A stretch of DNA of 35,179 bases from a virus: the IMG/VR virus record IMGVR_UViG_3300044617_001695, positions 1-35,179 of that record. The stretch is one strand, 5' to 3'. Each line of letters begins with the position of its first letter. The stretch's first letter is position 1. A program made the translations under genes and the position numbers. The notes below the pieces were generated by a model. That model was not told the origin of the DNA and did no database searches. It worked only from the letters and a program-made list of their open reading frames with translations. This document shows, in pieces, positions 1-8,637 of the stretch.

Positions 1-1
1 C

Positions 2-841
2 CCCACCACCGCCCCACCGCCCGCCAACATCTTCGAGGCCGCCGGCGCCGGCGCCGACGCCACGGCGCCGCAGAACGCCAACGCGCACCCCGCCACGCAG
101 GCGCCCAAGCCGGACGACGGCAAGCCGCAGCGCCCCCCCGACGTGGCCGAAGAATTCTGGGACGCCGAAAAGGGCGTGGTGCGCGTGGCCGAGCTGGCGC
201 GCAGCCAGCGCGACCTGCGCACGCGCATTGCGCGCGGCGAGCACAAGCCGCCCGCCAGCGCCGACGGCTACACCCTGCCGGTGGTGGAGGGCGTGGACCC
301 CGCGCTGGTGCCGGCCGATGATCCGTTGTGGAAGGGCGTGCGCGAAGCGGCGCACGCGCGCGGCATTCCCCAGGGCGACCTGGAGGCGATCGCGGCACCC
401 TTCCTGAAGATCGCGTCAGAGGCCCTGAAGAACGCCAAGCCGGCCGCGCCTGACCCGGCCGCGACCGAAGCCGCGTATCAGCAGGAAATCACCAAGCTGG
501 GCCCGAACGGGCAGGCGGTGGTGGCCAGCGTGGGCACCTGGCTGAACGGCCTGGTGGCGCGCGGCACGCTGACCGCGGACGAGCTGGCCGACCTGCGCGC
601 GGTCAGCACCGCCAACGGGGTGCGCGCGCTGGTGAAGCTGCGCGAAATGGTCGGCGGCCCGCCCATTCCGCTGGACGCCGTGAGCGACGGCGCCATGAGC
701 CAGGCCGAGGCCGAGCGGCTGCTGACCGAGGGCCACGCCAAGAACGACGAGGCCATGAAGGCGCGCGCCCGCGGCGTGCTGCAGCAGCTGGAGAAGGCCG
801 GCCGCCTGGTGGTGCCAGGGCCTGGCGGCCGGGTGGGGTGA
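2..841 (+). CDS. Capsid scaffolding/assembly protein, 5'-truncated
   Basis: The frame is open from base 2 to the TGA at 839-841, so the start lies outside the window; 279 residues are visible. The N-terminal part is rich in Ala, Pro, Gly and Asn. It is followed by a segment typical of podoviral scaffolds (YTLP then a DPLW..REAAHARG stretch) and a charged helical C-terminus. Scaffolds direct procapsid assembly and leave before DNA packaging. The call rests on position immediately before the capsid gene and on the helical, low-complexity character. The GTG at 143 is not the true start, because clear coding sequence continues upstream. Confidence 0.75.
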   Translation, partial: PTTAPPPANIFEAAGAGADATAPQNANAHPATQAPKPDDGKPQRPPDVAEEFWDAEKGVVRVAELARSQRDLRTRIARGEHKPPASADGYTLPVVEGVDPALVPADDPLWKGVREAAHARGIPQGDLEAIAAPFLKIASEALKNAKPAAPDPAATEAAYQQEITKLGPNGQAVVASVGTWLNGLVARGTLTADELADLRAVSTANGVRALVKLREMVGGPPIPLDAVSDGAMSQAEAERLLTEGHAKNDEAMKARARGVLQQLEKAGRLVVPGPGGRVG

Positions 842-864
842 ACGGGAAACGCCAACCCGTTCAC
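838..864 (+). terminator. Perfect hairpin at the end of the scaffold gene
   Basis: A 9-bp perfect stem (GTGAACGGG at 838-846, CCCGTTCAC at 856-864) with a 9-base loop overlaps the scaffold stop codon. No T-run follows, so it is not a classical intrinsic terminator. It may be an attenuator, an RNA-processing site or an mRNA-stabilising structure that separates scaffold from capsid expression. Confidence 0.45.
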
Positions 865-1101
865 ACTTCCCCGGATTTGCGATTGACGCGGCGCGCCCCG
901 ATTTGACAGCAATTGCGGCACCAGGTGGCTGCACCTGGGCGGCGGGGGCGCCGCGGCTTCGCCCCAAGTGACCGGACCCTTGGACGGGGCTGCATCCACC
1001 GGCAGGCGCGCATGCGCCGGGGGGACCCCCAACGCCTTGGCCCTATCCGCGCGAAACGGCTGGCCGCCGAGAAGGCCAATCGCTTCCCGAGGAGTACGGC
1101 A
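865..1101 (+). promoter_or_regulatory. Structured leader of the capsid gene
   Basis: This gene-free stretch holds two further perfect stem-loops: 921-927 with 932-938 (CCAGGTG/CACCTGG, 4-base loop) and 945-950 with 960-965 (GGGGCG/CGCCCC). A TTGACA hexamer at 904-909 could be a -35 element, but I see no convincing -10. A strong ribosome-binding site (GAGGAG, 1089-1094) ends the stretch. The arrangement suggests post-transcriptional control or transcript processing of the most abundant virion protein. Confidence 0.35.
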
Positions 1102-1938
1102 ATGTCCGTCGGTCTTTCCGCTATTCAGCAAATCGAATTCGACGCCCAGGTGAAGGCCGCCTACCAGAAGGCAGGCCTGCTGCGCCCCCACGTGCGCGTC
1201 AAGACCAACGTGGTCGGCAACACCGCCCGGTTCCGCCGCTACAGCCGCGGCCAGGCCACCGTGCGCGTGCCGCAGACCAACGTGATCCCGATGGGCACCA
1301 CCTACGGCAACGCCGACGCGGTGCTTTCCGACTGGAACGCCGCCGAATACACCGACGTGTTCGACCAGCAGAAAACCAACGTCGACGAACGCCCGGTGGT
1401 GGCCGCCAACATCGCCGCGGCGATCGGCCGGCGCGAGGACCAGCTGATTTTGGACGCGGCCGACGTGGCCGGCGGCACCGTGACCGACACCGTGTTGACC
1501 GGCGCCACCGACCTGACCATGGCCAAGCTGCGCCGCGTGAAGCGCATTCACGACAGCCGCGCCGTGCCCATGAACGCCCGCTGTTTCCTGCATTCCGCGC
1601 AGGGGCTGGAGGCGCTGCTGGGCCTGACCGAGGCCACCAGCGCCGACTTCAACGCCGTGCGCACGCTGGTGAACGGCGAGCTGAGCACCTTCCTGGGCTT
1701 CAAGTTCGTGATGATCGAGGACCGCGACGAAGGCGGCCTGCCCAAGGCGGGCAACGTGCGCACCAGCTACAGCTGGGATATGGCGGCCGTGGGCCTGGCC
1801 ATCGGCATCGAGTTCCGCACCGAGGTGGCGTACATCAACGAGAAAACCAGCTGGCTGGCCAACGGCCTGTTCAGCGCCGGCGCGGTCGGCATCGACCCGC
1901 TGGGCATTGTCGAGCTGCAGACCACCGAAGCCGCCTGA
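1102..1938 (+). CDS. Major capsid protein
   Basis: 278 residues. The start is ATG at 1102, preceded by GAGGAG with 7-base spacing. Upstream in-frame codons have no comparable ribosome site and fall in hairpin DNA. The protein begins MSVGLSAIQQIEFDAQVKAA and contains RVKTNVVGNTARFRRY near residue 33, the pattern of a podoviral major-coat family that I expect to have the HK97-type fold (inference). It should form the icosahedral shell around the scaffold. Position between scaffold and head/tail-joining genes fits. A small hairpin (1940-1961) follows the stop codon. Confidence 0.85.
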   Translation: MSVGLSAIQQIEFDAQVKAAYQKAGLLRPHVRVKTNVVGNTARFRRYSRGQATVRVPQTNVIPMGTTYGNADAVLSDWNAAEYTDVFDQQKTNVDERPVVAANIAAAIGRREDQLILDAADVAGGTVTDTVLTGATDLTMAKLRRVKRIHDSRAVPMNARCFLHSAQGLEALLGLTEATSADFNAVRTLVNGELSTFLGFKFVMIEDRDEGGLPKAGNVRTSYSWDMAAVGLAIGIEFRTEVAYINEKTSWLANGLFSAGAVGIDPLGIVELQTTEAA

Positions 1939-2002
1939 TCGCCCGCCCCATCAACCGGGCGCGCGACCAGCTGCTGGCGCGGCCTGACAAGGAGCTTTCC
2001 CC

Positions 2003-2320
2003 ATGCCTCTCGTTGTAGCCAACTTCCAGCCCGCGGCGGCCGGCGGGTCCAAGCCCGGCCTGGGCGGCGCGCCCGCGATCCACACCTACAAGACCAACGA
2101 CGCGATCACCGCCGTGCGCGTGGTCGGCTATTTCAACGCCATCCGCAACCTGCTGCAGATCGGCGACCTGATCTATGTCGTGGTCGTCACCAACCTGGGC
2201 CTGTCCAACGAAACGTTGTCCACGGCCAGTTTCGTGGTGGTGAAGGACAAGCCGGCGGCTGGCGCGGTCGGCATCGACGTGACCGACCAGCTGGCGCTGA
2301 CCGTGACCGACACCGACTGA
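2003..2320 (+). CDS. Small head-associated protein, unknown
   Basis: 105 residues; ATG at 2003 with AAGGAG at 1989-1994. A Gly/Ala-rich N-terminus is followed by alternating hydrophobic stretches (LIYVVVVTNLG, ASFVVVKDK) that suggest a beta-rich fold. Small genes directly after the coat gene of podoviruses often encode decoration or head-completion proteins, but no specific family is recognised. It is probably co-transcribed with the coat gene and is bounded downstream by the 2329-2354 hairpin. Confidence 0.7.
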   Translation: MPLVVANFQPAAAGGSKPGLGGAPAIHTYKTNDAITAVRVVGYFNAIRNLLQIGDLIYVVVVTNLGLSNETLSTASFVVVKDKPAAGAVGIDVTDQLALTVTDTD

Positions 2321-2328
2321 GCCTGCCC

Positions 2329-2354
2329 GGCCCCGGCGAGCGATCGCCGGGGCC
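2329..2354 (+). terminator. 11-bp hairpin with GNRA tetraloop between head genes
   Basis: GGCCCCGGCGA (2329-2339) pairs perfectly with TCGCCGGGGCC (2344-2354) across a GCGA loop. The stem is very stable but has no T-run, so an attenuator or RNA-processing/stability element is more likely than an intrinsic terminator. Confidence 0.5.
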
Positions 2355-2375
2355 ATCCTGCTGGAGCAGCACACC

Positions 2376-2711
2376 ATGCACGTTCGCCACCCCTTCCTGC
2401 CCGACGCTGGCGCCAGCACCGTGGCGCTGGCCGTGCTGGCCACCACCGCAGCCATTGCCCTGCCCGCGGTTTCCGACCCCAGCGGCGGCAGCATTCGGGT
2501 GCGCAACGTGGGCACCAACGAGGTGGTGGTGGCGCTGGGCGCCGCCGCCGTGACGGCCGCCATTCCCGTGGCCGGCGGCGCGGCCGGCAACATGTCGATC
2601 GCGCCCAACAGCAGCGAAGTGTTCGCGCGCACCACCGGCATCACGCACCTGGCGGCGATCGCCGGCGCCACCGGCAACACGCTGTTCATCACGGCCGGGC
2701 AGGGCGCCTAG
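2376..2711 (+). CDS. Small head/decoration-like protein, unknown
   Basis: 111 residues, ATG at 2376 with TGGAG upstream. It is rich in Ala, Val, Thr and Gly with a predicted beta-strand pattern (IRVRNVGTNEVVVALG, NTLFITAGQG). A hydrophobic stretch near residues 17-31 is probably buried strand rather than a membrane helix. By position it could be a capsid decoration or head-fibre protein; that is inference from order only. Confidence 0.65.
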   Translation: MHVRHPFLPDAGASTVALAVLATTAAIALPAVSDPSGGSIRVRNVGTNEVVVALGAAAVTAAIPVAGGAAGNMSIAPNSSEVFARTTGITHLAAIAGATGNTLFITAGQGA

Positions 2712-2739
2712 GCCGGCCGGCCGAGGAAGGCGCCATGCC

Positions 2740-3357
2740 ATGAGCCTGCCCGTCAGCTACTGCAACCAGGCGCTGCTGCTGATCGGCAGCGGCGCCATCA
2801 ACTCGTTCGATGACGGCACCGACCTGGCAACCATTTGCGCCACGCTCTACCCCACCGTGCGCGACCAGCTGCTGGTGCAGTATCCGTGGAACTTCACCCT
2901 GACCAAGGCGCGCCTGGTGCAGCTGACCGCCACGCCGCTGGCCGGCTGGCGCTACGCCTACGCCCTGCCGGCCGACCTGCTGAACCTGCGCGCGCTGTTC
3001 GACACGCCGGCGCTGAACGCCGCCCCGACCACCGACTGGCAGCTGTTCGACGGCCGCGCCTTCACCAACCACCAGGCGCTGTATGCCGATTATCAGCGCG
3101 ACGCGCCCGAGGAAGCCTTTCCGCCGCACTTCCTGCCGGTGCTGAAGTATGCCCTGGCCGCCGAATTCGCCGTGCCGGTGACCGAGCAGGCCACCGTGGC
3201 CGAGCTGTACGCGCGCCGCGCCTTCGGCACCCCCCAGGAAGCCGGCAATGGCGGGCAAATGCGCATCGCCCGCACGCTGGACGCGCAGCAGAAGCCCGCG
3301 CAGGTCTTCACCGACTTCCAGCTGCATGACGCGCGCTTCGGCACGCACCGCGCCTAA
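2740..3357 (+). CDS. Tail tubular protein A-like (T7 gp11 type)
   Basis: 205 residues. The N-terminal pattern (SYCNQALLLIGSGAINSFDD, then a YPTVRDQLLVQYPWNF segment near residue 40) is characteristic of the podoviral tail tubular A/gp11 family, and the length matches the T7 protein. It forms the adaptor ring between portal and nozzle. Its TAA stop overlaps the ATG of the next gene by one base, indicating translational coupling of the two tail-tube genes. Confidence 0.85.
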   Translation: MSLPVSYCNQALLLIGSGAINSFDDGTDLATICATLYPTVRDQLLVQYPWNFTLTKARLVQLTATPLAGWRYAYALPADLLNLRALFDTPALNAAPTTDWQLFDGRAFTNHQALYADYQRDAPEEAFPPHFLPVLKYALAAEFAVPVTEQATVAELYARRAFGTPQEAGNGGQMRIARTLDAQQKPAQVFTDFQLHDARFGTHRA

Positions 3358-5273
3358 TGCCCATTGTCCGCACCCTTCAGGCCAGCTTCACAGCCGGCGA
3401 GCTGGACCCGCGCCTGGCCGCGCGCGAGGACGTGAGCCGCTACTACAGCGGCGCCGAGCGCATGGAGAACGTGCTGGTCGTGCCGCAGGGCGGCTTCCGG
3501 CGCCGCCCGGGCCTGCGCCACATCGACACCCTGGCCGACGGCCTGGCCGGCGTGCGCTTCGTGGCCTTCGCCTTCAACACCGCCCAGGCCTACCTGGTGG
3601 TGCTGACCCAGGGCCAGGCGCGCATCTACCGCGACAACAGCCTGGTGGCCACCGTGACCGGCGCGCCCTGGCAGGCGGCCGAGCTGGCGACGATCACCTG
3701 GGCACAGTCGGCCGACACGCTGCTGGTGGCGCACCAGAACTGGCCCCTGCAGCGCCTGCTGCGCGGCGCCACCGACGCCACCTGGACGCTGACCGCGCCG
3801 GCGCTGCTGAACCTGCCAGGCCACGATTACGGCGCGATCACGCCGGCCGGCACCTTCACGGCCGCGGCCGTGACCGGCGCCACCACCATCACCGCCAGCC
3901 TGGCCACCTTCACCGCCGCCATGGTGGGCTATGAGATCACCGGCAACAGCGGCCGCGCGCGCATCACCGCGTTCACCAGCGCCACGCTGGTTTCGGTGCA
4001 GGTGTTGGACGACTTCACCAACACCAGCGCCTTCAGCGACTGGAAACTGCTGGAGCCGGTGATCTCCACCGCGCGCGGCTGGGCGGCCGCGGTGAGCTTC
4101 CATCAGGGCCGGCTGTTCCTGGGCGGCTTCCGCGGGCGGCCGGCTTCGTGGATTGGCAGCAAAGTGGGGCAGTTTTTCGACTTCGACCGCGGCACCACGC
4201 TGGACGATGAAGGCCTGTATGGCACCCTGGGCGGCGACCAGATCAACGCCATTCTGGCCATTCGCAGCGCGCGCACGCTGCTGTTCTTCACCAGCGGCGC
4301 CGAGCACGCCTATGTGGGCGCCACGCCGATCACGCCCAAGACCGTCGACGCGATCGAGGAACAGACCCGCCGCGGCCTGCAGGCCGGCGTGCCGGTGGTG
4401 GAGGTCGACGGCGCGCAGCTGTTCGTGCAGCGCCTGGGCCGCGCGCTGCGCGAATTCATCTTCCTGGACACCGAGGGCGCGTATCGCAGCGACATTCTGA
4501 GCCTGCTATCGCCGCACCTGTTCCGCGCGCCCGTCGACATGACCGCGCGCAAGGGATCTTCCAGGGACGACGCCGACCATGTGCTGATCGTGGACGCCGA
4601 CGGCGACATGACCGCCATGACCACGCTGCGCAGCCAGGAGGTGCTGGCCTTCAGCCGCTGGACCACGGCGGGCAAATTCCGCCGCGCCGCGGCGCTGGAG
4701 AACGGCGAAGTGTACTTCGCCGTGGAGCGCAGCGGCACCGTGCGCGTGGAATTGTGGGATGACGCCTGCCTGCTGGACGCCGCCGCGGTGCGCACCGCCG
4801 GCCTGCCTTCCACCGACCTGAACGGCATGGCGCACCTGGAGGGCCAGGCGGTGGCCGTGATCGCCGACGGCGCCAACCAGGCCGACGCCACCGTGACCGC
4901 CGGCGGCATCACGCTGGCCAACCCGGCCACCAGCAGGATCGAAGCCGGCCTGGCCTGGTTGCCGGTGGTGCGCACCATGCCGCTGGCGCCGCGCCTGCCC
5001 GACGGCACCGTGGTGGGCGAGCGCGTGCGGATTTTCCAGATCACCGGCCGCATGCTGGACAGCGGGCCCTTCAGCATTGCCGGCCAGGAAGTGACCATGC
5101 GCCGGTTTGCCGATGCACCGGCCAGCCCGCTGGACGCAGCGCCGCCGGTGCGCAGCGACGACTTCCGCGTGCAGGGCGTGCTGGGCTGGAGCCGGCGCGC
5201 GCAGATCATCATGACCCAGGCCACGCCGCAGCCGCTGACCGTGCTGGGCCTGGCGATCAAGGCAAAGGTCTAG
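3357..5273 (+). CDS. Tail nozzle protein (tail tubular protein B/gp12-like)
   Basis: 638 residues, coupled to the preceding gene by TAATG. The N-terminus (TLQASFTAGELDPRLAAREDVSRYYSG then NVLVVPQGGFRRRPG) is the signature of a phage tail family that occupies the gp12 nozzle position; gp12 likewise starts with a genome-ejection nozzle domain containing RRP. The rest is beta-rich. It should form the distal part of the short tail that carries the fibres. The family assignment is good; exact equivalence to gp12 is by position. Confidence 0.8.
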   Translation: MPIVRTLQASFTAGELDPRLAAREDVSRYYSGAERMENVLVVPQGGFRRRPGLRHIDTLADGLAGVRFVAFAFNTAQAYLVVLTQGQARIYRDNSLVATVTGAPWQAAELATITWAQSADTLLVAHQNWPLQRLLRGATDATWTLTAPALLNLPGHDYGAITPAGTFTAAAVTGATTITASLATFTAAMVGYEITGNSGRARITAFTSATLVSVQVLDDFTNTSAFSDWKLLEPVISTARGWAAAVSFHQGRLFLGGFRGRPASWIGSKVGQFFDFDRGTTLDDEGLYGTLGGDQINAILAIRSARTLLFFTSGAEHAYVGATPITPKTVDAIEEQTRRGLQAGVPVVEVDGAQLFVQRLGRALREFIFLDTEGAYRSDILSLLSPHLFRAPVDMTARKGSSRDDADHVLIVDADGDMTAMTTLRSQEVLAFSRWTTAGKFRRAAALENGEVYFAVERSGTVRVELWDDACLLDAAAVRTAGLPSTDLNGMAHLEGQAVAVIADGANQADATVTAGGITLANPATSRIEAGLAWLPVVRTMPLAPRLPDGTVVGERVRIFQITGRMLDSGPFSIAGQEVTMRRFADAPASPLDAAPPVRSDDFRVQGVLGWSRRAQIIMTQATPQPLTVLGLAIKAKV

Positions 5274-5275
5274 GC

Positions 5276-5884
5276 ATGGCCGAGCTCGCAATTGCCGCGC
5301 TGGGCACCACCGCCGCCACCGGCACCACGGCCGCCGGCACGGCGGCCGCCGCTGGCACCGCAGCAACTGCTGGCACCGCGGCAGCTGGTGCGGCCGGGGC
5401 GGCCGCCACCGCCGGCTTTTGGGGCACCGCCGGCGCGGCACTTTCCAGCCCGTGGTTGTCGTTGGGCCTGACCCTGGCCAGCGCCGGCCTGCAGGTGGCC
5501 AGCGGCAACCAGCAGGCCGCCGGGCTGAACGCCCAGCGCCAGCAGGCCGAGCTCGAGGCGCAGCAGGAAATCATCCGCGGCAAGCAGGAAGGCAACCAGC
5601 TGCGCGAGCGCCTGCTGGCCGCGGCCGCCGCGCAGAATGCCATTTTCGGCGCATCGGGCCTGGACATGGGCAGCGGCACGCCGGCCGACATTGCCGCCGA
5701 AACCAGCGCCGAGGCCGACCGTGAGCTGGACGTGATCCGCACCAACGCCGACATTCGCGCCGGTTCCGCCCGCGGCCGCGCCGGCCAGGCCGGCCTGGCC
5801 GCCACCGCCGCCCAACAGGGCGGCTATATTCGCGCCGGCAGCTCGCTGTTCGACTTCGTGGACCGCCGGGCAAGGCGCGGCTGA
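5276..5884 (+). CDS. Internal virion protein (gp14-like), small
   Basis: 202 residues, close to the T7 gp14 length. The first 45 residues are an Ala/Gly/Thr tract, followed by a hydrophobic helix (SSPWLSLGLTLASAGLQ, about 58-74) and a long alpha-helical, Gln/Glu-rich segment. Proteins of this type sit in the head core and are ejected into the outer membrane of the host as the first part of the DNA-ejection channel. It lies 2 bases after the nozzle gene and 2 bases before the next ejection protein. Confidence 0.7.
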   Translation: MAELAIAALGTTAATGTTAAGTAAAAGTAATAGTAAAGAAGAAATAGFWGTAGAALSSPWLSLGLTLASAGLQVASGNQQAAGLNAQRQQAELEAQQEIIRGKQEGNQLRERLLAAAAAQNAIFGASGLDMGSGTPADIAAETSAEADRELDVIRTNADIRAGSARGRAGQAGLAATAAQQGGYIRAGSSLFDFVDRRARRG

Positions 5885-5886
5885 CC

Positions 5887-8637
5887 ATGGCCCAGCAACC
5901 CCGCCGCCAGCGCCGCCAGGGCCTGCCCATCCTGGACGAAAACACCCTGCCCGAAACCGGCCTGGACACCGGCGGCGGCGGGGCCAACGCCATCATGGCG
6001 CGCACCGGCCAGGCCCTGGCCGCGCAGCTTTCCGGCATTCTCGACCGGCGCGAAAACTACGCCGACCAGGTGGCCGGCGAGCAGGCCACCACCGAAGGCA
6101 TGGCCGCCGGCACCGCCAACCCCACCGCGCGCCAGGACGGCGAGAGCATCCGCGCCCGCAGCTTCAACCGCGCCGCCACCGAGGCCGGCCTGCGCACGCT
6201 GGAAATTGGCGTGCGCGACCGGCTGGACGAGATCGCGCGCGACCACGGCAGCGACCCGGTGAAGTTCAACGAGCTGGCCGGCGCGCACGTGCAGGGGGTG
6301 CGCGAAACCCTGCCGCCCGAAACGCAGGCCCGCTTCGCCCTGACGGCCGAGGCCCTGCTGCAGCCCTACCGCAACCAGGTGCGCCGCAACGCCGACAGCG
6401 CCGCCGCCGACGAGCGGGTGGCCACGTTCAACGCCGCCGCCGATCGGCGCACCACCACGGTGCAGCGCCTGGGCGCCGCCGCCCCGGTGGACCCCGCCGC
6501 GCAGCAGCAGCTGCGCGCCGAGCTCAACGCCAACGCGGCCGACCTGGTGAACCTGGGGCCGCGCACTGCGTTCACGTGGCTGGGCCGGCAATACCCGGCC
6601 GACCCCACCCGCGCCGGCGCGCTGACCTTGCAGCAGATGCACACCGCGCAGCGGCGCCTGGAGGACCAGGCCACCGAAGCCACGGTCATGGGCATTTTCA
6701 ACGCCGGGCCGCGCGACCTGGGATGGGTGGAAACCTGGCGGGAAAACACGCTGCGCCAGCCCGGCATGGTGCGCCCCCCGGCGGCCGATGCCGCCAGCTA
6801 TGCCGCCGGCGTGCGCGCGCTGGAAAGCCCGGACGGCCGCGCCAACCCATCGGGCGCGACCGGCTTCTACCAGATCATGCCGGACACGCGGGCAGCCTAC
6901 CCGCCCGGCACCAGCGACGAGGCCATTCTGGCGGCCGAAACGGGGCGCAACCGCCGCACCATGGCCGCCCGGCTGGGCCGCGAACCGACCGACGCGGAAA
7001 CCTTCCTGGCGCACCGGCTGGGCGCCGCCGGCGCGCTGGCCGTGCTGACCGCGCCGCCCGGCACCCCGGTGCGCGACGCGCTGGCCCCTGTGTTCGACGG
7101 TTCCGGTCGCGGCCGCCCGCCGGTCGAAAAGGTGCTGGAACAGAACCCCTATTTGCGCCGCGCCCCCACCACCGACCAGCTGGTGGCGCAAATCGGCAAC
7201 GACTGGGCGCGCGTGGCCGGCGGTGGCGCCGACACCTCGGGCCAGCTGCGCCCCGACCAGGTGGAACGCCTGGCCGGCCAGATGCGCGCCGAGATTGCCA
7301 ACCGCGCCGCCGTGAGCCGGGGCGAGCTGGCCGATATTCGCGTGCAGGGCACCGACCTGCGCACCCGCCTGAATGCGGGGCTGGACGTGCCGGCCCAGGC
7401 CTTCATCGACCTGGCAGCCCGCGCCGAAACGCTGGGCGACCAAAGCCTGGCCGCGTCATATCGGCGCGAGGCCGAGGTGCACAGCACGCTGGTGGCGGCC
7501 CGCGCCATGCCCATGGCCGACCTGATGCGCGAAGCCGGCCGCGCCGCCGAACGCGCCGGCCAGGAAGGCGCCGACGGCAACAGCGCCATGCTGGCCCAGG
7601 GTTACGCGCGCCTGGTGGTGGCCAAGCAGAACGCCCTGGCCGCCGATGCCCTGGCCTATGGTGCGCAGGTGCACCGCGCCGCCGTGGGCACGCTGGCGCC
7701 GCTGGACTTCTCCAGCGCCGACGCGGCCGAAGCCGGCCTGCGCCAGCGCGCCAGCCAGGCCACCCGCGTGGCCGGCATCGAAGGCCTGGAAACCGTGTTG
7801 CCGCTGACCGCCGGCGAGATCGCCGGGCTGAAGGCAAGCATGAACCGCGCGCCCCCCGATACCGGCGCCGCCCTGCTGGGCGCGCTGGCCACCGCGCTGC
7901 CCACGCCGCAGTTCAACGCCGTGATCGCCAAGATCGCCACCGAACAGGACGGCCACGCCCTGGCGGTGGCCGGCGCCGTCTATCAACGCGACCCGGCGCT
8001 GGCGCAGCAAATCCTGGACGGCCGCCGCCTGATCGCCGAAACCAAGCCCGACCTCGGCAGCCCCGTTGCCCGCCGCGCGGCCTTTCCGGCCGGGGTGGCC
8101 ACGGCCATGCGCGACGTGGCCGGTGACACCGTGGCGCAGGTGACCGCCGCGGCCGAAGCCGCCTATGTGGCGCGCCAGGTGCGCGAGCTGGGGCCGAACG
8201 CGCCATTCGACGCTACCCGCTATGCCACGGCGGTGCAGGCCATCACGGGCAACGCGGTTTCCTGGAACGGCAGCACGCTGCTGCCACCCCGCTTCAACAT
8301 GCCGCAGGCCGATTTCGGCCGCATCATGGGCGCCCTGACCGACGCCGACCTGGCCACCGCCACCAGCGGGCGCGGCCAGCCGATCACCGCCGACATGGTG
8401 CGCCGGCACGGCATGCTGCGCAGCGTGGGCGACGGCGTGGTGGAAATAGACTTTCGCGGCGGCACCGTGCTGGGCGAAGGCGGCGCCGCCTTCCGGCTGG
8501 ACCTGCGGCCCATTGCCGACCGCCCGGCGCCCGTCCAGCCGCCGGCGCGCGCCCCGGCCGGAAGCCGCACCATGCCCACCGGGGGGCGGCGCATTGAAGG
8601 CTTCGACGAAGCGGAACCGGGAGGGGCCGCGCCATGA
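5887..8637 (+). CDS. Internal virion protein with lytic transglycosylase-like domain
   Basis: 916 residues, mostly helical. Around residues 300-390 is an SLT-like core: a likely catalytic Glu at 313 (ALES), then a SGATGFYQIMPDT motif at 322-334, as in goose-type/SLT transglycosylases where Glu lies before a GxxGxxQIxP loop. The domain would cut peptidoglycan locally so that the ejection channel can cross the wall. In T7 the equivalent domain is at the N-terminus of gp16; here it is internal. The gene overlaps the next by four bases (ATGA). Confidence 0.75.
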   Translation: MAQQPRRQRRQGLPILDENTLPETGLDTGGGGANAIMARTGQALAAQLSGILDRRENYADQVAGEQATTEGMAAGTANPTARQDGESIRARSFNRAATEAGLRTLEIGVRDRLDEIARDHGSDPVKFNELAGAHVQGVRETLPPETQARFALTAEALLQPYRNQVRRNADSAAADERVATFNAAADRRTTTVQRLGAAAPVDPAAQQQLRAELNANAADLVNLGPRTAFTWLGRQYPADPTRAGALTLQQMHTAQRRLEDQATEATVMGIFNAGPRDLGWVETWRENTLRQPGMVRPPAADAASYAAGVRALESPDGRANPSGATGFYQIMPDTRAAYPPGTSDEAILAAETGRNRRTMAARLGREPTDAETFLAHRLGAAGALAVLTAPPGTPVRDALAPVFDGSGRGRPPVEKVLEQNPYLRRAPTTDQLVAQIGNDWARVAGGGADTSGQLRPDQVERLAGQMRAEIANRAAVSRGELADIRVQGTDLRTRLNAGLDVPAQAFIDLAARAETLGDQSLAASYRREAEVHSTLVAARAMPMADLMREAGRAAERAGQEGADGNSAMLAQGYARLVVAKQNALAADALAYGAQVHRAAVGTLAPLDFSSADAAEAGLRQRASQATRVAGIEGLETVLPLTAGEIAGLKASMNRAPPDTGAALLGALATALPTPQFNAVIAKIATEQDGHALAVAGAVYQRDPALAQQILDGRRLIAETKPDLGSPVARRAAFPAGVATAMRDVAGDTVAQVTAAAEAAYVARQVRELGPNAPFDATRYATAVQAITGNAVSWNGSTLLPPRFNMPQADFGRIMGALTDADLATATSGRGQPITADMVRRHGMLRSVGDGVVEIDFRGGTVLGEGGAAFRLDLRPIADRPAPVQPPARAPAGSRTMPTGGRRIEGFDEAEPGGAAP

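Noticed and set aside
1983-1991. Extra operator-like palindrome CCTGACAAG before the gene at 2003
   Set aside because: It overlaps the AAGGAG ribosome site, stands alone, and another solitary match lies inside a gene at 12757-12765. About one chance match is expected in a sequence of this length, so only the cluster at 22.9-23.7 kb is meaningful.
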